From Oceanisphaera avium (lineage in GTDB: Bacteria > Pseudomonadota > Gammaproteobacteria > Enterobacterales > Aeromonadaceae), in the NCBI RefSeq assembly GCF_002157875.1, contig NZ_CP021376.1, positions 1,364,001 through 1,428,000 of the forward strand: a DNA stretch of 64,000 bases, read 5' to 3'. The number at the start of each line of letters is the position of its first letter. Position 1 is the stretch's first letter. The translations under genes and the position numbers were made by a program. Positions 19,472 to 30,235 of the stretch are shown piece by piece. The notes under the pieces were generated by a model. It searched no databases. It had not been told where the DNA came from and worked only from the letters and a program-made list of their open reading frames with translations.

Positions 19472-19813
19472 TTGCAAGGTCAAGAATTGTACGATTTTAT
19501 TGTTGATAAGCTCGACGATAGTAAAGCCCAAGACATCCAAGTACTGGATGTGGTTGGCAAGTCCACCATTACCGATTGCATGATCGTATGCTCAGGCACC
19601 TCTAGCCGCCACGTTAATGCCATTGCCGAGCGTTTAGTCATGGACGCCAAGCAAGCTAACTTAAATTATTTAAGTATGCAGGGTAAAGACTTAGGTGAAT
19701 GGGTATTAGTCGACTTAGGTGATGTGATTGTTCATGTCATGCAAGATGAAACCCGTGATTTATACCAACTTGAAAAACTTTGGGGTGGCCCAACCGCTGG
19801 AGCGTCAGCCTAA
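19472..19813 (+). CDS. rsfS: Ribosomal silencing factor RsfS
   Basis: RsfS binds uL14 on the 50S subunit and blocks subunit joining in stationary phase or starvation. The 113-aa protein starts at TTG 19472, supported by GAGG upstream and by alignment with E. coli (MQG...DFVIDKIDDLK). Conserved blocks are [19 protein letters not shown] and [15 protein letters not shown]. Its stop overlaps the rlmH start (TAATG). Confidence 0.96.
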   Translation: MQGQELYDFIVDKLDDSKAQDIQVLDVVGKSTITDCMIVCSGTSSRHVNAIAERLVMDAKQANLNYLSMQGKDLGEWVLVDLGDVIVHVMQDETRDLYQLEKLWGGPTAGASA

Positions 19814-20283
19814 TGAAACTACAACTGGTGGCAGTGGGCACCAAAATGCCTGCTTGGGTCACCAGCGGTTTTAAAGAATACCAACGCCGTTTCCCGCGGG
19901 ATTTGCCCTTAGAGCTTATCGAAATTAGTGCCGGTAAACGGGGTAAAAACGCCGATATTGAGCGTATTTTACAACGTGAAGGGGAACTCATGCTGGCGGC
20001 AGTGGCGAAGTCGGCACGTATTGTGACGTTGGATATTCCTGGTCGCCCTTGGTCTACGCCGCAACTGGCCACTGAATTGGAGCGCTGGCAAATGGATGGC
20101 CGAGATGTGGCTATCTTAATTGGTGGGCCAGAGGGCTTAGCGCCGGCATGTAAAGCCGCCGCTGAGCAGTCTTGGTCGCTCTCCAATTTAACACTGCCGC
20201 ATCCTTTAGTGCGTGTTGTTACAGCTGAAAGTCTGTATCGCGCCTGGAGCCTCAACACTAATCACCCCTACCACAGAGAATAA
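19813..20283 (+). CDS. rlmH: 23S rRNA pseudouridine(1915)-N3-methyltransferase RlmH
   Basis: RlmH is a small SPOUT methyltransferase acting on helix 69 of 23S rRNA in the assembled 70S ribosome. From ATG 19813 it is 156 aa (E. coli 155) and near-collinear: [29 protein letters not shown] (SAM-binding knot) and the ending NHPYHRE. Translationally coupled to rsfS; mrdA follows 2 bases later. Confidence 0.97.
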   Translation: MKLQLVAVGTKMPAWVTSGFKEYQRRFPRDLPLELIEISAGKRGKNADIERILQREGELMLAAVAKSARIVTLDIPGRPWSTPQLATELERWQMDGRDVAILIGGPEGLAPACKAAAEQSWSLSNLTLPHPLVRVVTAESLYRAWSLNTNHPYHRE

Positions 20284-20285
20284 GC

Positions 20286-22178
20286 ATGGCCAAACCGCGA
20301 GTAAAGATGCGCGATCATGGCGCTGAGTCTTCTTTGTTTTGGCGACGCGCTGTTATTGCTTTTATTAGCATTACGGTGTTGATGGGGGTGCTGGTCGCCA
20401 ACTTATATCATCTGCAAATTAATGAGCATCAAAGCTATCAAACGCGCTCCAACGATAACCGCATTAAAGTGGTGCCCGTGCCGCCAACACGCGGTTTAAT
20501 CTTTGACCGAAATGGTATCTTACTAGCCGAAAACCGCCCCATTTACAGCCTAGAAATTATCCCTGAGCTGGCTCCCGAGCTAGAGCAAAACGTTGATAAG
20601 TTAATTGACTTACTGGATCTCGACCCCAGCGTAAAAGCGCGCTTTTTTAATGAAGTAAAGCGCCAGCGTCGTTTTACGCCAGTGGTATTAGTAAATCGCC
20701 TCGATGAAGACCAAGTGGCGCGCTTTAGTATTAATCAGCATAAATTTCCCGGGGCGGCCATTGAAGCTTACTTAAAGCGCTTTTACCCCTATCGCGATAC
20801 CTTTACCCATGTCATTGGCTATGTGGCGCGCATTAATGATAAAGACGTCGCCCGTCTTAAAGCCGACAATAAACTGGCCAATTATGCCGCCTCCCAAGAC
20901 ATAGGTAAGCTTGGCATAGAGCGTTATTATGAAGATATGTTGCATGGCCAAACCGGCTATCAAGAAGTGGAAGTCAATAACCGCGGGCGCGTGATCCGCA
21001 CCCTAAAATATCAACCGCCCATCCCAGGCAATGATATTTATCTTAATGTGGATGTGGGCTTACAAGTTAAAGCACAAAAACTCATGGCTAATCGCCGTGG
21101 GGCGGCCGTGATCATGACCCCCAAAGATGGCAAAATTTTAGCGCTCATCTCAAGTCCAAGCTACGACCCTAACTTATTTGTCCATGGCATCAGTGGCCCC
21201 GAATATCGGGCGTTATTGAATAACCCCGACCGCCCGCTGATTAACCGCGCCAGTCAAGGTATCTATGCCCCTGCCTCTACGGTGAAACCTATGCTAGCAG
21301 TGATGGGCTTAAACGAGGGCATCTTTACCCCAGGGACGCGATATTTTGGTGGCCCCTATTTTCAAATTCCGAATACCAAGCATAAATTTCGCGACTGGCG
21401 CCGCTGGGGTCACGGCTGGATGGATGTCTATCGGGCCATTGAAATCTCTGCCGATACTTTTTTCTATGACTTGGCCTATAAAGCCGGCATCGACACCATG
21501 CACGATTATATGAGCCGCTTTGGCTTTGGTGAATATTCGGGCATCGATCTGCACGAAGAAGCAAACGGTACCATGCCCTCACGGGATTGGAAGCGCGCTC
21601 GCCATAAACAAGCGTGGTTTCAAGGCGATACGATTTCGGTGGGTATCGGTCAAGGTTATTGGGCAGCGACACCTTTACAACTGGCGCGCGCCGCTACCAT
21701 TTTAATTGATCATGGTGAAACCATACATCCACGCTTATTGCATGGCATTGGTACATCTGAGGGCATGATTTCTATGCCCATTAGTAAAGGCGAGCCCATT
21801 GAGCTGAAACATGACAGCTATTGGAATGTGGCGCTGGCTGGTATGCACAGAGTCATTAATGGCAAAGAAGGCACCGCACGGCGCGCCTTTGCCGACACGC
21901 CTTATACGGCCGCGGGTAAATCCGGCACGGCCCAAGTTTTCAGTTTGGCGGAAAACCAGCAATATGATCACGCCTCAACCAAAGAGCATCTGCGTGATAA
22001 CGCCCTCTTTATTGGCTACGCCCCTTATGAAGATCCCGAAGTGGTAGTGTCTGTGGTGTTAGAAAACGTCGGCGGGGGTAGCTCCCATGCCGCGCCCGTG
22101 GCGCGTTCCTTAATTGACTTATATATGATCCCTGAAATAGAGCCCCCCGTTGACGACGAGGAGTCGGCCGATGAATAA
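20286..22178 (+). CDS. mrdA: Penicillin-binding protein 2 (peptidoglycan transpeptidase)
   Basis: PBP2 crosslinks peptidoglycan in the elongasome with RodA. The 630-aa protein (E. coli 633) has one N-terminal transmembrane anchor (about residues 22-42), a pedestal domain with RGLIFDRNG near residue 75, and the transpeptidase motifs ASTVK (catalytic Ser331), SAD near residue 387 and KSGTAQ (Lys545). Its 3' end overlaps rodA by 8 bases. Confidence 0.97.
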   Translation: MAKPRVKMRDHGAESSLFWRRAVIAFISITVLMGVLVANLYHLQINEHQSYQTRSNDNRIKVVPVPPTRGLIFDRNGILLAENRPIYSLEIIPELAPELEQNVDKLIDLLDLDPSVKARFFNEVKRQRRFTPVVLVNRLDEDQVARFSINQHKFPGAAIEAYLKRFYPYRDTFTHVIGYVARINDKDVARLKADNKLANYAASQDIGKLGIERYYEDMLHGQTGYQEVEVNNRGRVIRTLKYQPPIPGNDIYLNVDVGLQVKAQKLMANRRGAAVIMTPKDGKILALISSPSYDPNLFVHGISGPEYRALLNNPDRPLINRASQGIYAPASTVKPMLAVMGLNEGIFTPGTRYFGGPYFQIPNTKHKFRDWRRWGHGWMDVYRAIEISADTFFYDLAYKAGIDTMHDYMSRFGFGEYSGIDLHEEANGTMPSRDWKRARHKQAWFQGDTISVGIGQGYWAATPLQLARAATILIDHGETIHPRLLHGIGTSEGMISMPISKGEPIELKHDSYWNVALAGMHRVINGKEGTARRAFADTPYTAAGKSGTAQVFSLAENQQYDHASTKEHLRDNALFIGYAPYEDPEVVVSVVLENVGGGSSHAAPVARSLIDLYMIPEIEPPVDDEESADE

Positions 22179-23277
22179 CCCGCATAATCGCCGCCCGCTG
22201 TGGCAAATACTGCATTTAGACTGGCCGCTATTTCTAGGCTTGCTCAGCTTATTGGGCGCCAGTTTAATCGTTTTATACTCAGCAACCGGTGAGGACGTCG
22301 ATGCTCTTTTTCGCCAAAGCATGCGCATCGTACTCTCGCTGGTCATTATGCTGGGTTTAGCCCAATTACAGCCCAGTTTTTATGCTCGCTGGGCACCGCC
22401 CGTTTTTATTGTAGGGGTCAGCTTATTAGTGCTGGTGATGCTTATTGGTGATGTAGGCAAAGGAGCACAGCGCTGGTTAGAGTTTGGCAGCATTCGCTTT
22501 CAGCCCTCGGAGCTGATGAAACTGGTGATGCCCATGATGATCGCCACCTACATTAGTCGCTACCCCTTGCCGCCAAGCTTATTACGCTTAAGCCTGGCCT
22601 TGGGCATGGTGTTGGTGCCTACGCTATTAATTGCTAAACAACCCGACTTAGGCACCGCCCTGCTGGTGGTGGCCTCGGGCGTATTTGTTATTTTTTTAGC
22701 GGGCCTTTCATGGCGCCTAATACTGGCCGCGGCCATCGCACTGGGTGCGCTATTGCCCCCGCTGTGGTTTTTCTTTATGCATGATTATCAAAAACGACGA
22801 GTATTGACTCTGCTCAACCCTGAGTCTGATCCCCTCGGGGCTGGCTACCATATTATCCAGTCTAAGATTGCTATTGGCTCCGGCGGCTTATGGGGCAAGG
22901 GTTGGTTGCAAGGCACCCAGTCCCAATTAGAGTTTTTGCCAGAGCGTCACACCGACTTTATTTTTGCGGTATTAGCAGAAGAGTTCGGCTTAATTGGCGT
23001 TTGTGCACTGGTGCTGTTATACCTCTTCATTATTTGGCGAGGCTTGTATATTTCCATGCAAGCCCAAGGTGCGTTTCCTCGGCTGTTAGGCGGCGCACTT
23101 ACGCTGACTTTTTTTGTCTATGTGTTTGTTAATATCGGCATGGTCAGTGGTTTATTACCCGTAGTGGGCATTCCTTTGCCCTTAATTAGCTATGGCGGTA
23201 CTTCAATGGTGACGCTAATGGCCGGCTTTGGCATTTTAATGTCAGTGCACACTCATAAACGTTTATTAGCGAAATAA
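22171..23277 (+). CDS. rodA: Rod-shape glycosyltransferase RodA (SEDS family)
   Basis: RodA polymerises glycan strands for cell elongation together with PBP2. From ATG 22171 it is 368 aa (E. coli 370) with about ten transmembrane helices. SEDS hallmarks are [11 protein letters not shown] near residue 158, [20 protein letters not shown] near residue 255 (loop 4) and [11 protein letters not shown] near residue 341. The frame opens at TTG 22150, but GAGGAG at 22159-22164 points to the ATG. It overlaps mrdA, giving coupled expression. Confidence 0.97.
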   Translation: MNNPHNRRPLWQILHLDWPLFLGLLSLLGASLIVLYSATGEDVDALFRQSMRIVLSLVIMLGLAQLQPSFYARWAPPVFIVGVSLLVLVMLIGDVGKGAQRWLEFGSIRFQPSELMKLVMPMMIATYISRYPLPPSLLRLSLALGMVLVPTLLIAKQPDLGTALLVVASGVFVIFLAGLSWRLILAAAIALGALLPPLWFFFMHDYQKRRVLTLLNPESDPLGAGYHIIQSKIAIGSGGLWGKGWLQGTQSQLEFLPERHTDFIFAVLAEEFGLIGVCALVLLYLFIIWRGLYISMQAQGAFPRLLGGALTLTFFVYVFVNIGMVSGLLPVVGIPLPLISYGGTSMVTLMAGFGILMSVHTHKRLLAK

Positions 23278-23288
23278 AAGGACTCTTA

Positions 23289-24266
23289 ATGCGTATTGCT
23301 CTTCTTTCGGCGGCTCTTATCTTCGCACCTTTCGTTATGGCAAAAGAGGCTGTGCCCGAGCAAGCGGCTTGGGTAGAGGAGCTGGCCACTAAGTTTGACC
23401 TGCCGGTGAGCGAATTTGAGAACGCCCTCTCGCAAGCTACCTATCAGCAGGCCATTATAGATGCCATGACCCGCCCGGCTGAAGCCAAGCCTTGGCATGA
23501 CTATCGCCCCATCTTTTTAACTGACAAGCGCATTAACGAAGGCGTGGCTTTTTGGCAAGCTAATCAAGCGCTATTAGAAGAAGCCGTGGCTATCTCTAAA
23601 GTCCCCGCCGAAATTATTACCGCCATTATTGGTGTAGAAACCTTTTATGGTCAACATATGGGCAACTATAAAGTGCTCGATGCTCTTTACACCTTAGGCT
23701 TTCACTATCCGCCACGGGGCGAGTTTTTCCGCTCTGAGTTTGGCCATTACTTAACGCTGGCTAAAGAGCAAGGGTGGGAGCTTGACCAACAAAAAGGCTC
23801 CTATGCTGGGGCCATGGGCATGGGTCAATTTATTTCCTCAAGCTATCGCCACTATGCGATTGATGCCAACTCTGACGGCGTGCGCGATTTATTTACCGTT
23901 GACGACGCCATTGGCAGTGTCGCCAATTACTTTTATGAGCATGACTGGCAATTAGATGAAGGCGTGGCTTATCCGGCAACCGTAACAGACTCAGATCCTG
24001 AGAAACTAGCCGCACTGTTAACGCCCGAATTAGAGCTAAATCACACTTGGGCTGAGTTTGTCGCCACCGGCATTGTCATTGATGAAGAGCTAGAGGCCGA
24101 CACTCCCGTTAAATTGCTTAAACTTGATGGCGATAAGGGGCCAGAATATTGGGTGGTTAGACATAACTTTTATGTGATAACCCGCTATAATCGCAGTCCT
24201 TTATATGCCATGGCCGTCTATCAACTAAGCGAGCAGCTAAAACATGCCTATGAAAAAACCTTATAA
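23289..24266 (+). CDS. mltB: Lytic murein transglycosylase B
   Basis: MltB cleaves glycan strands to 1,6-anhydro products in the periplasm. The 325-aa protein has a cleavable-type signal (residues 1-18, AFVMA-like end) and not the lipobox seen in E. coli MltB, so it may be soluble or anchored differently. The catalytic Glu is E117 in IIGVETFYGQ, and YAGAMGMGQF follows near residue 175. It overlaps rlpA by 23 bases. Confidence 0.92.
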   Translation: MRIALLSAALIFAPFVMAKEAVPEQAAWVEELATKFDLPVSEFENALSQATYQQAIIDAMTRPAEAKPWHDYRPIFLTDKRINEGVAFWQANQALLEEAVAISKVPAEIITAIIGVETFYGQHMGNYKVLDALYTLGFHYPPRGEFFRSEFGHYLTLAKEQGWELDQQKGSYAGAMGMGQFISSSYRHYAIDANSDGVRDLFTVDDAIGSVANYFYEHDWQLDEGVAYPATVTDSDPEKLAALLTPELELNHTWAEFVATGIVIDEELEADTPVKLLKLDGDKGPEYWVVRHNFYVITRYNRSPLYAMAVYQLSEQLKHAYEKTL

Positions 24267-25263
24267 AGCGTGTCTGGCGTTAAGCGTCTTACTGCTTGGC
24301 GCCTGCAGCTCACAAACGCCCATTGAAAAAGCCGAGCAAAAAAAACATGGCGCCCCAGCTAAAGGGGAAGTGCGCGATGCCCGCTGGCATAAAGAAACTG
24401 CCGGTGGGCGTTATAGTTTGCGCCAAGACGTGCCGCCAGAGGATGCCCCAAAATTAGATCACGTAAAAAATGCCGTTCCACGCTATGAACCCTATACCCG
24501 CGGCGGTAATAAGAATTACAATGTCTGGGGCCAAGACTATGAGGTTTGGCAAGAGGTAGAAAGTTATCGCGATGAAGGCATGGCTTCATGGTATGGCGCT
24601 AAGTTTCATGGTTTTGAAACCTCAAATGGCGAAGTCTATGACATGTATGCCATGACCGCAGCGCATAAGAACTTACCGCTGCCCTCTTTTGTGCGGGTAA
24701 CCAATAAAGCCAATGGCAAGCAAGTCATAGTGCGGGTTAATGACCGGGGTCCTTTTCATGAAGGACGAGTGATTGATTTATCTTATGCCGCTGCTTATAA
24801 GCTGGGTATGCTAGCTACCGGTACTGCGCCGGTAAAAGTAGAGCTTATTAAAATAGCGCCCAATGGCAAAGAAGTACGCTTAGCCAAGCAAGGCGGCAAT
24901 ATTTTAAATGGCAAAGCCGTCAGCGGAAATCAGCTCTATGGCACTAATGCCAACAAGACTGCTAACAAAACTGCCAGTCAGCCGGTTGCTAGCACCAGTA
25001 GTGCGCTGCCTCGCCAACCCGTAGCACCTAAGGGCGCTAGCTCGGTGGCGGCTAAACATATTCAGCTACTGGCGACTCGCTCGCCCGACAAAGCCAAAGC
25101 GCTTGCCGCTAAACTGAGTAGAGAATATGGTTTTCCGGCGCGGGTTGAGCGCCAGTCAGAATGGTATCGTCTTCAGATGGGACCTATTCCGGGCAATCAG
25201 ACTCAAGCCACCTTAAGCCAGCTCATTGCTCAAGGTTATGCTCAGGCTTATTTTATAAATTAA
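24244..25263 (+). CDS. rlpA: Septal-ring lytic transglycosylase RlpA
   Basis: A 339-aa lipoprotein with lipobox LLGAC (Cys21), a double-psi beta-barrel domain (about residues 115-205: GMASWYGAKFHG, VNDRGPFHEGRVIDLS) and a C-terminal SPOR domain (about 265-338) that binds denuded glycans at the septum. Conservation of the His and Asp of the barrel suggests the enzyme is active. ATG 24244 or 24250 is the start. It lies between mltB and dacA as in E. coli. Confidence 0.94.
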   Translation: MPMKKPYKACLALSVLLLGACSSQTPIEKAEQKKHGAPAKGEVRDARWHKETAGGRYSLRQDVPPEDAPKLDHVKNAVPRYEPYTRGGNKNYNVWGQDYEVWQEVESYRDEGMASWYGAKFHGFETSNGEVYDMYAMTAAHKNLPLPSFVRVTNKANGKQVIVRVNDRGPFHEGRVIDLSYAAAYKLGMLATGTAPVKVELIKIAPNGKEVRLAKQGGNILNGKAVSGNQLYGTNANKTANKTASQPVASTSSALPRQPVAPKGASSVAAKHIQLLATRSPDKAKALAAKLSREYGFPARVERQSEWYRLQMGPIPGNQTQATLSQLIAQGYAQAYFIN

Positions 25264-25295
25264 GCCTTGTGCAGTGCTGATTATTTTAACTTAAT

Positions 25296-26528
25296 ATGAG
25301 TCAACTAAAGGCTCACACCAACAGGGTTTACACACACTTTATGCGCATGCTTACACCTATCGCAACATTATTATTGGCCGCCACGGTTTCTGTTTCTAGC
25401 TACGCCCAAATTTTGACCCTGCCTGGTGGGGCCTCAATGATCCCAGAGGCGCCCACAATTGCAGCTAAGTCTTATGTGCTAATGGACTATGCTAGCGGCC
25501 AGCTATTGGTTTCAGAAAATGCCGATGAAAAACTGCCCCCCGCCAGTTTAACTAAAATGATGACCTCTTATATTTTGGCGCAAGCGCTAAAAGAGGGAAA
25601 AGTTAACAACGAAGACATGGTCACTATTAGCGAAGCAGCTTGGGCGCAAAACTTCCCGGGCTCCTCGGTCATGTTTTTAGAAGTGGGCAAAGAAGTGAGC
25701 ATAGAGCAGCTTAATCGCGGCATTATTATTCAATCGGGTAACGATGCTACGGTCGCCGTGGCCGAGCATTTGGCAGGCAGTGTCAATTCCTTTGCCGATC
25801 TAATGAATGCCTGGTCGGCCCGCCTTGGCATGACCAACAGCCACTTTGTTACTCCTCATGGTCTGCACAGTGACGACATGTACACTACCGCGAAAGACAT
25901 GGCGTTACTGGGCCAAGCGTTAATTCGCGATGTGCCAGAAGAATATAAAATTTACTCTGAAAAATCCTTTGTCTATAACGGCATTACCCAGCACAACCGC
26001 AACTCTTTATTATGGGATAAGTCCTTACACGTCGATGGCATTAAAACCGGCCATGTGGATGCGGTGGGCTATAACCTAGTGTCTTCTGCTACTCAAGATG
26101 ACATGCGCTTAATTGCCGTGGTCATGGGGGCCAGCAGCGAGCGCTCCCGGGCAGCAGAAAGTAAAAAACTGCTCACCTATGGCTTTCGTTTTTTCCAAAC
26201 CGTGACCCCCTATGAAGCAGGCACTAAGTTAATGGATCAAGCCATTTTATTAGGTGATAAAAGTCACGTAGAATTAGGTGTTGATAAGGCAGTGGCGGTG
26301 ACCATTCCGCGCGGCCAAGCCAAAGACTTACAAGCTGACTTTACGCTTGATAAGTCGCTGCGCGCTCCGTTAGCTAAAGGCGAGCAAGTGGGTACCGTGC
26401 ATTTAAAGCTTAATGATAAAGATGTGGCTACTTTTGCGTTAGTGGCGCTAGAAGACGTAGAGCAAGGTGGCTTTTTTAGTCGCATGATCGATTACGTAAA
26501 ATTGTTTTTTAAAGACTTATTTAGTTAA
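25296..26528 (+). CDS. dacA: D-alanyl-D-alanine carboxypeptidase (PBP5/6 type)
   Basis: DacA trims the terminal D-Ala from pentapeptide stems. The protein is 410 aa from 25296 or 395 aa from ATG 25341, where a clean signal sequence begins (MRMLTPIATLLLA...YA); neither start has a strong ribosome site. Motifs are SxxK in ASLTKMMTS (Ser84 in the longer numbering), SGN in QSGNDATVA and KTG in GIKTGHVD. A C-terminal amphipathic helix (FFSRMIDYVKLFFKDLF) should anchor it to the membrane. Confidence 0.95.
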   Translation: MSQLKAHTNRVYTHFMRMLTPIATLLLAATVSVSSYAQILTLPGGASMIPEAPTIAAKSYVLMDYASGQLLVSENADEKLPPASLTKMMTSYILAQALKEGKVNNEDMVTISEAAWAQNFPGSSVMFLEVGKEVSIEQLNRGIIIQSGNDATVAVAEHLAGSVNSFADLMNAWSARLGMTNSHFVTPHGLHSDDMYTTAKDMALLGQALIRDVPEEYKIYSEKSFVYNGITQHNRNSLLWDKSLHVDGIKTGHVDAVGYNLVSSATQDDMRLIAVVMGASSERSRAAESKKLLTYGFRFFQTVTPYEAGTKLMDQAILLGDKSHVELGVDKAVAVTIPRGQAKDLQADFTLDKSLRAPLAKGEQVGTVHLKLNDKDVATFALVALEDVEQGGFFSRMIDYVKLFFKDLFS

Positions 26529-26562
26529 TTGAAATAAGTTGGCGTCATAAATGTGCCTTAAT

Positions 26563-26592
26563 AAGCCGAAAGCGCCGTCTTTCGGCTTTTTT
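26563..26592 (+). terminator. Intrinsic terminator of dacA
   Basis: A 10-bp stem AAGCCGAAAG/CTTTCGGCTT with loop CGCCGT is followed by a T-run, 35 bases past dacA. It separates the cell-wall genes from ybeD-lipBA. Confidence 0.9.
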
Positions 26593-26740
26593 ATGGTCAT
26601 AATTGCGTGATTTAGTCCAAAAAGTAGAGACCACATAAGTTGTCGGTTTAAGAAGCCAGTATTTTATGGTAAAAATGTGATCTGGGTTGTAAAAGTAACG
26701 TCTACTTTGTTCCCCTCCTATTGCCCCTGTGAAGGTTGTT

Positions 26741-27016
26741 ATGTCTAAGCAATTAAATACCAAATTTGATGAGTATCTGGACTTTCCTTGCCAGTTTCCC
26801 TTTAAAATATTAGGACTGGCCGACCCTAGCCTGCCCGATATGGTGGTCGCTGTGTTACAAGAATACGCGCCTGGCGATTATAGCCCTACTATTAAACCCA
26901 GCAGCAAAGGCACTTATCATGCGGTGTCGGTATCGGTTACCGTGACCAGCAAAGAACACATAGAAACCTTGTATAGCAAACTGGGCGAGCTAGAACTGGT
27001 TAAATACGTACTCTAG
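26741..27016 (+). CDS. ybeD: YbeD family protein (DUF493)
   Basis: A 91-aa protein resembling E. coli YbeD along its whole length, including [26 protein letters not shown] and [12 protein letters not shown]. The fold is like the regulatory ACT-type domain of allosteric enzymes; function is unproven, although synteny with dacA and lipB is very stable. ATG 26741 has GAAGG at 26731-26735; the upstream GTG at 26729 lacks a ribosome site. Confidence 0.93.
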   Translation: MSKQLNTKFDEYLDFPCQFPFKILGLADPSLPDMVVAVLQEYAPGDYSPTIKPSSKGTYHAVSVSVTVTSKEHIETLYSKLGELELVKYVL

Positions 27017-27026
27017 GACACAAGTA

Positions 27027-27695
27027 ATGGCACTCGATCAACTCACGGTTCGCCACTGGGGTAACGCCTGTTATGAAGAGGTGTGGCATGCCATGCAAGA
27101 CTTCACTAATCAGCGCGGCCCAGAGACCCAAGATGAACTTTGGCTAGTAGAGCACCCTCCGGTGTTTACCCAAGGACAAGCAGGAAAGCCTGAGCACATT
27201 TTAAATTTAGGGGATATACCGCTCGTTAACAGTGATCGTGGTGGCCAAGTCACTTATCATGGGCCTGGGCAGTTGATTGTGTATTTGCTATTAGATGTGC
27301 GCCGTAAAAAACTAGGCGTGCGCCATTTAGTCACCAGTATGGAAGTGGCTATTGTTGAGCTGCTTAGCGAGTATAACATTCGCGCCTATGCCAAAGCCGA
27401 TGCGCCTGGGGTCTATATCTCAGATGAGCTTGGCATCGAACATAAAATTGCCTCACTAGGGCTGCGGGTCCGTCGTGGCTGCTCTTTTCATGGCTTAGCG
27501 CTTAACGTCAATATGGATTTAGCGCCGTTTTTGCGAATTAATCCTTGTGGCTATGCGGGCCTACCCATGATCATGACAGCCCCACTTGGCGGCCCGCAAA
27601 CGATTGACGAAGCTCAGTCGCAACTCATACCTAAGCTGGCCGAACAGCTGGGCTATCCACATCTGTATCACACAACAGAGAAGCTTATATTATGA
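27027..27695 (+). CDS. lipB: Octanoyl-[ACP]:protein N-octanoyltransferase
   Basis: LipB moves octanoyl groups from ACP to lipoyl domains, the first step of endogenous lipoylation. The 222-aa protein has [17 protein letters not shown] near residue 42, the [14 protein letters not shown] motif near residue 71, an [10 protein letters not shown](C)SFHG segment with the catalytic Lys region, and the active-site Cys in INPCGYAGL near residue 173. It overlaps lipA by 4 bases (ATGA). Confidence 0.97.
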   Translation: MALDQLTVRHWGNACYEEVWHAMQDFTNQRGPETQDELWLVEHPPVFTQGQAGKPEHILNLGDIPLVNSDRGGQVTYHGPGQLIVYLLLDVRRKKLGVRHLVTSMEVAIVELLSEYNIRAYAKADAPGVYISDELGIEHKIASLGLRVRRGCSFHGLALNVNMDLAPFLRINPCGYAGLPMIMTAPLGGPQTIDEAQSQLIPKLAEQLGYPHLYHTTEKLIL

Positions 27696-28657
27696 ACAAA
27701 CCTGTGCGCGTCGAGCCTGGCGTAAAATTACGTGACGCTGATAAAATGGCGCTGATCCCGGTCAAGTACATGCCCGAGCCCGACGAAGAAGTGTTACGTA
27801 AGCCGGACTGGATGAAGATCAAGCTTCCTCCGAGCAGTCAGCGTATTCAGGAATTAAAAAGCATTATGCGCGAGAACAATTTGCACTCTGTGTGCGAAGA
27901 AGCCTCTTGCCCTAACTTGTCGGAGTGTTTCACTCACGGCACCGCCACCTTTATGATTTTGGGTGCTATTTGCACTCGTCGCTGCCCCTTCTGCGATGTG
28001 GCCCATGGTCGCCCGTTAGCCGTGGATCCTGAAGAGCCGGCAAAGTTAGCGAAAACCGTCAAAGAGCTAGGCCTTAAATATGTGGTGATCACCTCGGTAG
28101 ACCGTGATGACTTGCGTGATGGCGGCGCGCAACATTTTGTGGATTGTATTAAAGCCATCCGCGAGCAAAGCCCTAATACTAAAATTGAAATTTTAACGCC
28201 GGACTTTCGTGGTCGCATGGACACAGCACTGGAAATCTTTAAAGATACGCCGCCCGATGTCTTTAACCACAACTTGGAAACCGCACCGCGTTTATATCGC
28301 ATGGCGCGCCCGGGTGCCGATTATAAATGGTCATTAGAGTTATTACGTCGCTTTAAAGAAATGCATCCTCAGGTCACCACTAAGTCTGGCTTAATGATGG
28401 GGTTAGGCGAAACTAATGATGAAATTGTGGAAGTGCTAAAAGACTTACGCATTCATAACGTGACTATGCTAACGCTTGGCCAGTATTTACAGCCAAGCCG
28501 CCATCACCTGCCAGTAAAGCGCTACGTGCCGCCTGCTGAGTTTGCTGAGCTAAAAGACATTGCCGACAGCTTAGGCTTTGAACACGCCGCATCAGGCCCG
28601 CTGGTGCGCTCATCTTATCATGCCGACTTGCAAGCTCAGGGTATGGAAGTGAAGTAA
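27692..28657 (+). CDS. lipA: Lipoyl synthase
   Basis: LipA is a radical-SAM enzyme inserting two sulfurs into octanoyl-lipoyl domains. The 321-aa protein (E. coli 321) carries the auxiliary cluster cysteines [12 protein letters not shown] near residue 69 and the radical-SAM triad CTRRCPFC near residue 95, plus the C-terminal RSSYHAD motif with the conserved serine that ligates the auxiliary cluster. Coupled to lipB and followed by the terminator at 28711. Confidence 0.98.
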   Translation: MNKPVRVEPGVKLRDADKMALIPVKYMPEPDEEVLRKPDWMKIKLPPSSQRIQELKSIMRENNLHSVCEEASCPNLSECFTHGTATFMILGAICTRRCPFCDVAHGRPLAVDPEEPAKLAKTVKELGLKYVVITSVDRDDLRDGGAQHFVDCIKAIREQSPNTKIEILTPDFRGRMDTALEIFKDTPPDVFNHNLETAPRLYRMARPGADYKWSLELLRRFKEMHPQVTTKSGLMMGLGETNDEIVEVLKDLRIHNVTMLTLGQYLQPSRHHLPVKRYVPPAEFAELKDIADSLGFEHAASGPLVRSSYHADLQAQGMEVK

Positions 28658-28710
28658 GGTCTTTTTGGGCAGTTTAACGCGGTACGCCTTACGTCTAAAC
28701 CCTAAGCAAT

Positions 28711-28737
28711 AAAAAGGAGCCGCGAGGCTCCTTTTTT
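28711..28737 (+). terminator. Intrinsic terminator of ybeD-lipBA
   Basis: A perfect stem AAAAAGGAGCC/GGCTCCTTTTT with tetraloop GCGA and a T-run, 54 bases after lipA. Confidence 0.93.
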
Positions 28738-28839
28738 AGCAACTTTTATGACTTTTACTTAGGCTGACGTACGTCAGGATCTGGTTGTAGCTTGGCGTTA
28801 TGCATTTGGTTCTTACCCCTCACGCTTCACGATAAATAA

Positions 28840-29895
28840 TCAGCCATGTCTGCGAGCAATGACAGCTTCGGCTAACTGCGCCAGCATAGTTTCAGTGTCG
28901 CTCCAGCCGATACAGGCATCAGTAATGCTCTGACCGTAAGTGAGTTCAGCACCTTCCACTAAATCTTGGCGACCGGCCACGAGATGGCTTTCTACCATCA
29001 CGCCCATAATGGCCTGTTGCCCGCCCGCGATTTGCGCGCTGACATCATCACTGACCACCATTTGGCGCTCATATTTTTTGCTGCTGTTAGCGTGGCTAAA
29101 GTCGACCATGATTTTTTGCGGCAAACCGGCTTTATCTAATTCATTACACACCTGAGCCACATGCTCGGCGCTGTAGTTTGGCTCTTTACCGCCACGTAAA
29201 ATAATATGGCAATCAGGATTACCGGTAGTTTCTACAATGGCCGAGTGGCCAAGCTTAGTCACCGATAAGAAGTGGTGCGCCGCACTGGCCGCACCAATAG
29301 CATCGGCGGCGACTTTAATGGTGCCATCGGTGCCGTTTTTAAAGCCAACCGGGCAAGATAAACCTGAAGCCAGCTCACGGTGCACTTGCGACTCTGTGGT
29401 GCGTGCGCCAATGGCACCCCAGCTCATCAGATCCGCCATATATTGCGGCGTGATCATATCTAAAAACTCGCTGGCAGTAGGCATGCCCATGTCGTTGAGA
29501 TCCAAAAGTAACTTACGGCCAATCCGCAGCCCATCGTTAATTTGGCAGCTGTTATCTAAGTGAGGATCGTTAATTAAGCCTTTCCAGCCCACAGTGGTGC
29601 GTGGTTTTTCAAAATACACGCGCATCACCACTTCTAAGGTATCGGCGTATTTTTCACGTAATACTTGCAGCTTTTTACCGTATTCCAATGCAGCTTCTAC
29701 ATTATGAATAGAGCATGGGCCTATCACCACCAGCAGACGATCGTCTTCGCCCACCAAAATGCGGTGAATAGCTTGGCGTGCTTCAAAGACGGTCGCCGAC
29801 GCTTTAGCCGTGGCTGGATATTTTTCCAGCACCGCAATCGGTGGTAACAGCTCTTTAATTTGATTTATACGAATATCGTCGGTTTGAAAATGCAT
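28840..29895 (-). CDS. aroG: 3-deoxy-7-phosphoheptulonate synthase, AroG type
   Basis: This enzyme condenses PEP and erythrose 4-phosphate in the first step of the shikimate pathway. From ATG 29895 it is 351 aa (E. coli AroG 350). Class I-alpha DAHP synthase blocks are VVIGPCSIHN, MRVYFEKPRTTVGWKGLINDP and GARTTESQVHREL. Similarity to E. coli AroG (Phe-sensitive) looks closer than to AroF or AroH, but inhibition type is an inference. The frame opens at TTG 29901; AGGG 7 bases before the ATG supports 29895. It stands alone. Confidence 0.93.
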   Translation of the reverse strand: MHFQTDDIRINQIKELLPPIAVLEKYPATAKASATVFEARQAIHRILVGEDDRLLVVIGPCSIHNVEAALEYGKKLQVLREKYADTLEVVMRVYFEKPRTTVGWKGLINDPHLDNSCQINDGLRIGRKLLLDLNDMGMPTASEFLDMITPQYMADLMSWGAIGARTTESQVHRELASGLSCPVGFKNGTDGTIKVAADAIGAASAAHHFLSVTKLGHSAIVETTGNPDCHIILRGGKEPNYSAEHVAQVCNELDKAGLPQKIMVDFSHANSSKKYERQMVVSDDVSAQIAGGQQAIMGVMVESHLVAGRQDLVEGAELTYGQSITDACIGWSDTETMLAQLAEAVIARRHG

Positions 29896-30235
29896 GAGCA
29901 ACCCTGCTTACAATTTTGAGAGCCTAACGCTCTGTTCTGTTAAATTTACTGGTTTTAATCTAGCCTGAGCGCTACTGACTGTAAACGCTATATAAGCACT
30001 AATGACCAATTGTCGGCTTTTAAATCAAAAATCTCATAAAAATGCCAAATATTAGCGTTAGTATTGCTAATTAACGGCTCAATCCTAATGTAGCTATACT
30101 AGCAAAAAGCCGCCTCTGAGTAACGCCCCACACCCATAAAGACCTAAGTTATTAGCGCCAACGCGCTTAGCTGAGCTGGACAAACGCCGCCTTGCGGTGG
30201 GACTATGCAAGCAGACTTTTAAGAAGAGATAAATC
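29896..30235. other. Intergenic region between aroG and a DUF2750 gene
   Basis: A 340-base divergent gap that must hold promoters for both genes. It contains a TGTAAA half-site at about 29970 (half of a TyrR box) and a small CCGCCTTGCGG hairpin near 30190. No gene or full operator was recognised. Confidence 0.4.

Noticed and set aside
24359..24589. Minus-strand open frames inside rlpA and many other genes
   Set aside because: They are mirror frames of well-supported genes with no start signals of their own.
29960..29990. TyrR box upstream of aroG
   Set aside because: Only one half (TGTAAA) fits; the second half at the required distance does not match TTTACA.
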